Assembly (NCBI GenBank): GCA_021790375.1
Contig: JAJYEB010000099.1
Span: 1 to 7,057, forward strand
Direction: 5' to 3'
Length of the DNA stretch: 7,057 bases
From: Chloroflexota bacterium
Lineage (GTDB): Bacteria > Chloroflexota > Limnocylindria > Limnocylindrales > CSP1-4
Part shown: in pieces, positions 5,159 to 7,057 of the stretch
Position numbering within the stretch: position 1 is the first letter of the stretch
Layout of the letters: every line of letters starts with the position of its first letter
Position numbers and translations under genes: made by a program
Notes under the pieces: model-generated
The model's database searches: none
Seen by the model: the letters and a program-made list of their open reading frames with translations, nothing else
What the model was told of the DNA's origin: nothing

Positions 5159-5368
5159 CTACTCGGTGGCCTCGCGAACGTGGGCCGCGCGCGGGCCACG
5201 CGGGCTCGGCTCGACCTCGAACTGGACCTTCTCGCCTCCCGCCAGCCGGTCGAAGTCGAGCGACTGCTCGACGGCGCTCCGGTGGAAGAAGTATTCCTTG
5301 CCGTCCTCGGCCGTGATGAAGCCGAAGCCGCGGTCGGAGACGACCTTCTTGACAGTACCGGTGGTCAT
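5159..5368 (-). CDS. csp: Cold-shock-domain protein (CspA family)
   Basis: A 69-residue single cold-shock domain, the normal family length. The first strand is TGTVKKVVSDRGFGFITAEDG, containing the RNP1-type RGFGFI (13-18); the RNP2-type stretch is EYFFHRS (25-31). These aromatic residues stack on single-stranded RNA or DNA, and the protein acts as an RNA chaperone in the cytosol. The C-terminal strand VQFEVEPSPRGPRAAHV is also typical. The ATG at 5368 is supported by a strong purine-rich ribosome-binding site at 5374-5381. The leader back to the acetyltransferase stop is 98 bases and includes a perfect inverted repeat. The small CxCGW gene follows 25 bases downstream. Confidence 0.95.
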   Translation of the reverse strand: MTTGTVKKVVSDRGFGFITAEDGKEYFFHRSAVEQSLDFDRLAGGEKVQFEVEPSPRGPRAAHVREATE

Positions 5369-5373
5369 GCTGA

Positions 5374-5381
5374 CCTTCCTC
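5374..5381 (-). promoter_or_regulatory. Shine-Dalgarno site of the cold-shock gene
   Basis: On the minus strand GAGGAAGG ends 5 bases before the ATG at 5368 (GAGG itself is 9 bases away). It is the longest purine-rich ribosome-binding site in the window and fixes this start within a frame that stays open much further upstream. Confidence 0.8.
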
Positions 5382-5439
5382 TTCGCTTCCCGAGCTGGAA
5401 AACGCAGGCGCAGGTCCGAGAAGGGAGACCACGCGGCGC

Positions 5440-5458
5440 ATCGCCGACATCCGGCGAT
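5440..5458 (-). promoter_or_regulatory. Perfect 7-bp inverted repeat between acetyltransferase and cold-shock genes
   Basis: Arms ATCGCCG (5440-5446) and CGGCGAT (5452-5458) enclose a 5-base loop, ACATC. It starts 8 bases after the acetyltransferase stop, in the leader of the cold-shock gene. There is no following T-run on the minus strand, so it is not a classic intrinsic terminator. It may be a Rho-type 3' end, a leader hairpin that affects cold-shock translation, or an operator. Confidence 0.45.
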
Positions 5459-5466
5459 ATCACAGT

Positions 5467-5796
5467 CTAGTCCTGCTTGGGCTCTGCCACTTCCGCGGGG
5501 GGTTGCGCCTCGCGCAACAGGTCGGCGTACTCCGGGTGCCTGCGGATGTACGCGGCGATGAAGGGACACTTTGCCGTCACGCCGAGGCCCCGGGTGCGGA
5601 CGTCGTCGAGCGCGCCGGCAGCCAGGCGACTGCCCACACCACGGCCTTCGAACTCGGCCGCGACCTCCGTGTGGGTGAACACGATGCGACCGGGCAGCTC
5701 CTGGTACTCGGCGAAGCCGGCGAGGCGGTCGTCGACCAGGGCCTCGTATCGTTGTGCCGCGGGTCTGTCCACGATCCGGACCTGCTCGTCCACCAT
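5467..5796 (-). CDS. Mini GNAT acetyltransferase, NATD1/YidJ-like (COG2388 type)
   Basis: A 109-residue protein matching the compact N-acetyltransferase family known in vertebrates as NATD1. The pattern is RYEALVDDRLAGFAEYQELP (16-35), IVFTHTEVAAEFEGRGVGSRL (38-58) with the acetyl-CoA pyrophosphate loop EGRGVGSRL, then VTAKCPFIAAYIRRHPEYADL (73-93). The Cys77-Pro and the HPEY ending are hallmarks of this family. The acceptor substrate is unknown for most members. The ATG at 5796 gives the usual family length; the open frame upstream is Arg/Pro-rich and not protein-like, and only a G-run close to the ATG resembles a ribosome-binding site. The tail PPAEVAEPKQD is acidic. It is 98 bases upstream of the cold-shock gene, with no evident functional link. 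Confidence 0.9.
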   Translation of the reverse strand: MVDEQVRIVDRPAAQRYEALVDDRLAGFAEYQELPGRIVFTHTEVAAEFEGRGVGSRLAAGALDDVRTRGLGVTAKCPFIAAYIRRHPEYADLLREAQPPAEVAEPKQD

Positions 5797-5815
5797 GCCC
5801 CCCGAATGATCTGGC

Positions 5816-5903
5816 GTGGGTCGTGTTCCGCCAGGGCCGGATCGTATCAGGGCGGCGTGCCGGCATCGTGGTTGTGTACCGCCATGTGGGTCGTGTGCCG
5901 CCA
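5816..5903. repeat. 18-bp direct repeat, three copies
   Basis: Copies GTGGGTCGTGTTCCGCCA (5816-5833), GTGGTTGTGTACCGCCA (5868-5884) and GTGGGTCGTGTGCCGCCA (5886-5903). The first and last differ at one base. They begin 20 bases upstream of the acetyltransferase start codon, so they fall in its leader or promoter region. Confidence 0.8.
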
Positions 5904-6244
5904 TCGGCTCCACCTTCCGGCGCCAGGACCGGTGCGGAGCGCGGGGAGGGACGGCGCAGGCCGAGATGTCAGCGCAGGCCCGTGTCGGGCGCCGGCACGA
6001 GCATCGCCCCGAGCGGAATCCGCTGACGCACGCGGTGCGAACGCTACGGGGGCACTGAGCAACGTCACGACCGGGTTCGGGCGGCACGGCTCGCACCCCT
6101 GATCGGGAATCGCGGTCCGCGGCTGCCACCGGAGATCGGCACAACTGCGCCGCGGCCACGTAGTGCTCGCCTGGTGTTCGTTAGCGTCGATCTCCCGCCC
6201 GGCGTCCGCTATCGCACACCCGGCGAGCGTAAACGCCGCTCAGG

Positions 6245-6287
6245 CAGCCGACGCAGCCGACGATCCGACGCAGCCGCCGATCCGACG
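6245..6287. repeat. 17-bp tandem repeat downstream of the ATPase gene
   Basis: CAGCCGACGATCCGACG (6254-6270) is followed by CAGCCGCCGATCCGACG (6271-6287), one difference. The half unit CAGCCGACG precedes at 6245-6253, and GATCCG-like bases continue to about 6292. The array lies 20-65 bases beyond the ATPase stop. Confidence 0.8.
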
Positions 6288-6309
6288 ATCCGCCCCGGCC
6301 GCCGCCCCC

Positions 6310-7057
6310 CTACCCGCCCCCCGTCCGACCCCGTGCCACCATCGCCTCCACCAGCCCCGACTCCGTCGGCGTGCTTCCCAGCCCCAGCCGCGCCCCCACC
6401 CGCGCGGGGAGCGTCGGCTCCAGGTACGTCGACGCCAGGGCCGGCCAGTTCGGCTCGGCGAACACCTCGGCCGGCGTCCCGTCGAGCACGATCCGCCCGG
6501 CCCGCATCACCACCACGCGGCGCGACGTCTCCGCCACGAAGCGCATGTCGTGGCTGATCGTGATCACCGTGCGTCCCTCGTCCGACAGCCGCTCGATGAT
6601 CGTCCGCACCCGCGCCACCCCGCGGGCGTCCTGCCCTGTCGTCGGCTCGTCCAGGATCACCACCGGCGTGGCCATCGCCAGGATCGAGGCGATCGCCAGC
6701 AGCTTGCGCCGCGAGAACCCCAGGTCGTACGGGTTGTGGTCGGCCACGTCGCCCAGGCCCACCGCGTCGAGCGCCTCGTCCACCGCGCGGTCCAGGTCGG
6801 CCCCGCGTACCCCCAGGTTCCGCGGCCCGAACGCCACCTCCGCCCGGACCCTCCCGGCGAAGATCTGGCGGTCCGGGTTCTGGAACGCGAGCCCCACCTT
6901 CGCGGCCAGCTGGGCGACGTGGAACCGCGTGGCGTCGACGCCATCCACCAGCACGCGCCCCTCGGTCGGCCGCAGCAAGCCGTTGAGCTGCCGGACCAGC
7001 GTGGACTTGCCGGACCCGTTCTGCCCGACGATCGCGACGCGCTCCCCCGGGCCGATC
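6310..7057 (-). CDS. ecfA: ECF-type ABC transporter ATPase, N-terminus outside window
   Basis: The last 248 residues of an energy-coupling-factor (CbiO/EcfA-like) ATPase, which powers uptake of vitamins or metal ions with EcfT and a substrate-binding S component. In order: Walker A GQNGSGKST (11-19); Q-loop in LAFQNPDRQIFAGRV (56-70), the QNPDxQIF form typical of ECF ATPases; EVAFGPRNLG (73-82); an altered signature in NPYDLGFSRRKLLAIASILA (108-127) where LSGGQ is expected; Walker B VVILDEPTTGQD (132-143); switch histidine in ISHDM (167-171). A tail of about 70 residues follows. The frame runs off the right edge at Walker A, lacking roughly the first 25-35 residues; the Leu-Leu (TTG CTG) near 6978 is internal, not a start. 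Substrate is unknown. No ECF partner lies in the 6 kb to the left, so partners, if linked, are to the right. It could be one half of a fused double ATPase. Confidence 0.9.
   Translation of the reverse strand, partial: IGPGERVAIVGQNGSGKSTLVRQLNGLLRPTEGRVLVDGVDATRFHVAQLAAKVGLAFQNPDRQIFAGRVRAEVAFGPRNLGVRGADLDRAVDEALDAVGLGDVADHNPYDLGFSRRKLLAIASILAMATPVVILDEPTTGQDARGVARVRTIIERLSDEGRTVITISHDMRFVAETSRRVVVMRAGRIVLDGTPAEVFAEPNWPALASTYLEPTLPARVGARLGLGSTPTESGLVEAMVARGRTGGG

Larger units (their letters stand above)
5797..6309. other. 513-bp gene-free stretch between the ATPase and acetyltransferase genes
   Basis: No open frame here, on either strand, gives a recognisable or protein-like product. It should hold the acetyltransferase promoter at its left and the end of the ABC transcript at its right, but I see no clear promoter hexamers or T-tailed hairpin. 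It contains an 18-bp-type repeat near 5816-5903, a 17-bp repeat at 6245-6287 and a small palindrome AGCGGAATCCGCT at 6012-6024. No tRNA could be folded. Confidence 0.6.

Noticed and set aside
6061..6110. tRNA-like GGGTTCGGGC stretch
   Set aside because: The flanking bases do not pair into a T-stem and no acceptor or anticodon stem could be found around it.

Overview
This is a GC-rich window (clearly above 65 % G+C by eye) from a bacterial chromosome. There is no sign of phage, plasmid, transposase or CRISPR. A cysM-type O-phosphoserine sulfhydrylase next to a Mec-type JAMM peptidase is the arrangement known from Actinobacteria. It also fits GC-rich Chloroflexota and relatives, so the lineage is an inference and cannot be fixed from this sequence alone.

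Layout. Two genes read rightward at the left edge: the 3' end of cysM (2-349) and mec (346-870), which overlap by 4 bases. They converge, across 28 bases, on a leftward series that fills the rest of the window: a winged-helix/nucleotidyltransferase fusion (899-1462), an EamA/DMT permease (2106-2969), a two-TM-pore potassium channel with a large cytosolic domain (3028-4182), a small membrane-anchored SHOCT protein (4396-4677), a small CxCGW protein (4930-5133) close behind a cold-shock protein (5159-5368), a NATD1-like mini-acetyltransferase (5467-5796), and the 3' part of an ECF-type ABC transporter ATPase (6310-7057, start outside the window).

How the genes work together. cysM and mec very probably act in one cysteine route. 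In the described mycobacterial system, CysM joins a protein-bound thiocarboxylate (CysO) to O-phosphoserine, and Mec then cuts free cysteine from the carrier. A cysO-like gene may lie just left of the window. The cold-shock gene and the CxCGW gene are probably one transcript (25-base gap). The other leftward genes are separated by 58-643 base gaps and show no shared pathway.

The most unusual property is in the gaps. Nearly every intergenic stretch holds its own short, imperfect direct repeat (units of about 17-30 bp), each with a different sequence. One array of six 18-bp units has been drawn into the reading frame of mec and encodes an Ala/Gly/Ser-rich N-terminal tail. Two identical AT-rich palindromes, CATACAAAGTATG, stand out inside the longest gap. 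I see no completely new multi-gene system; the repeat-rich gaps, the non-canonical nucleotidyltransferase and the atypical ABC signature motif are the best leads.
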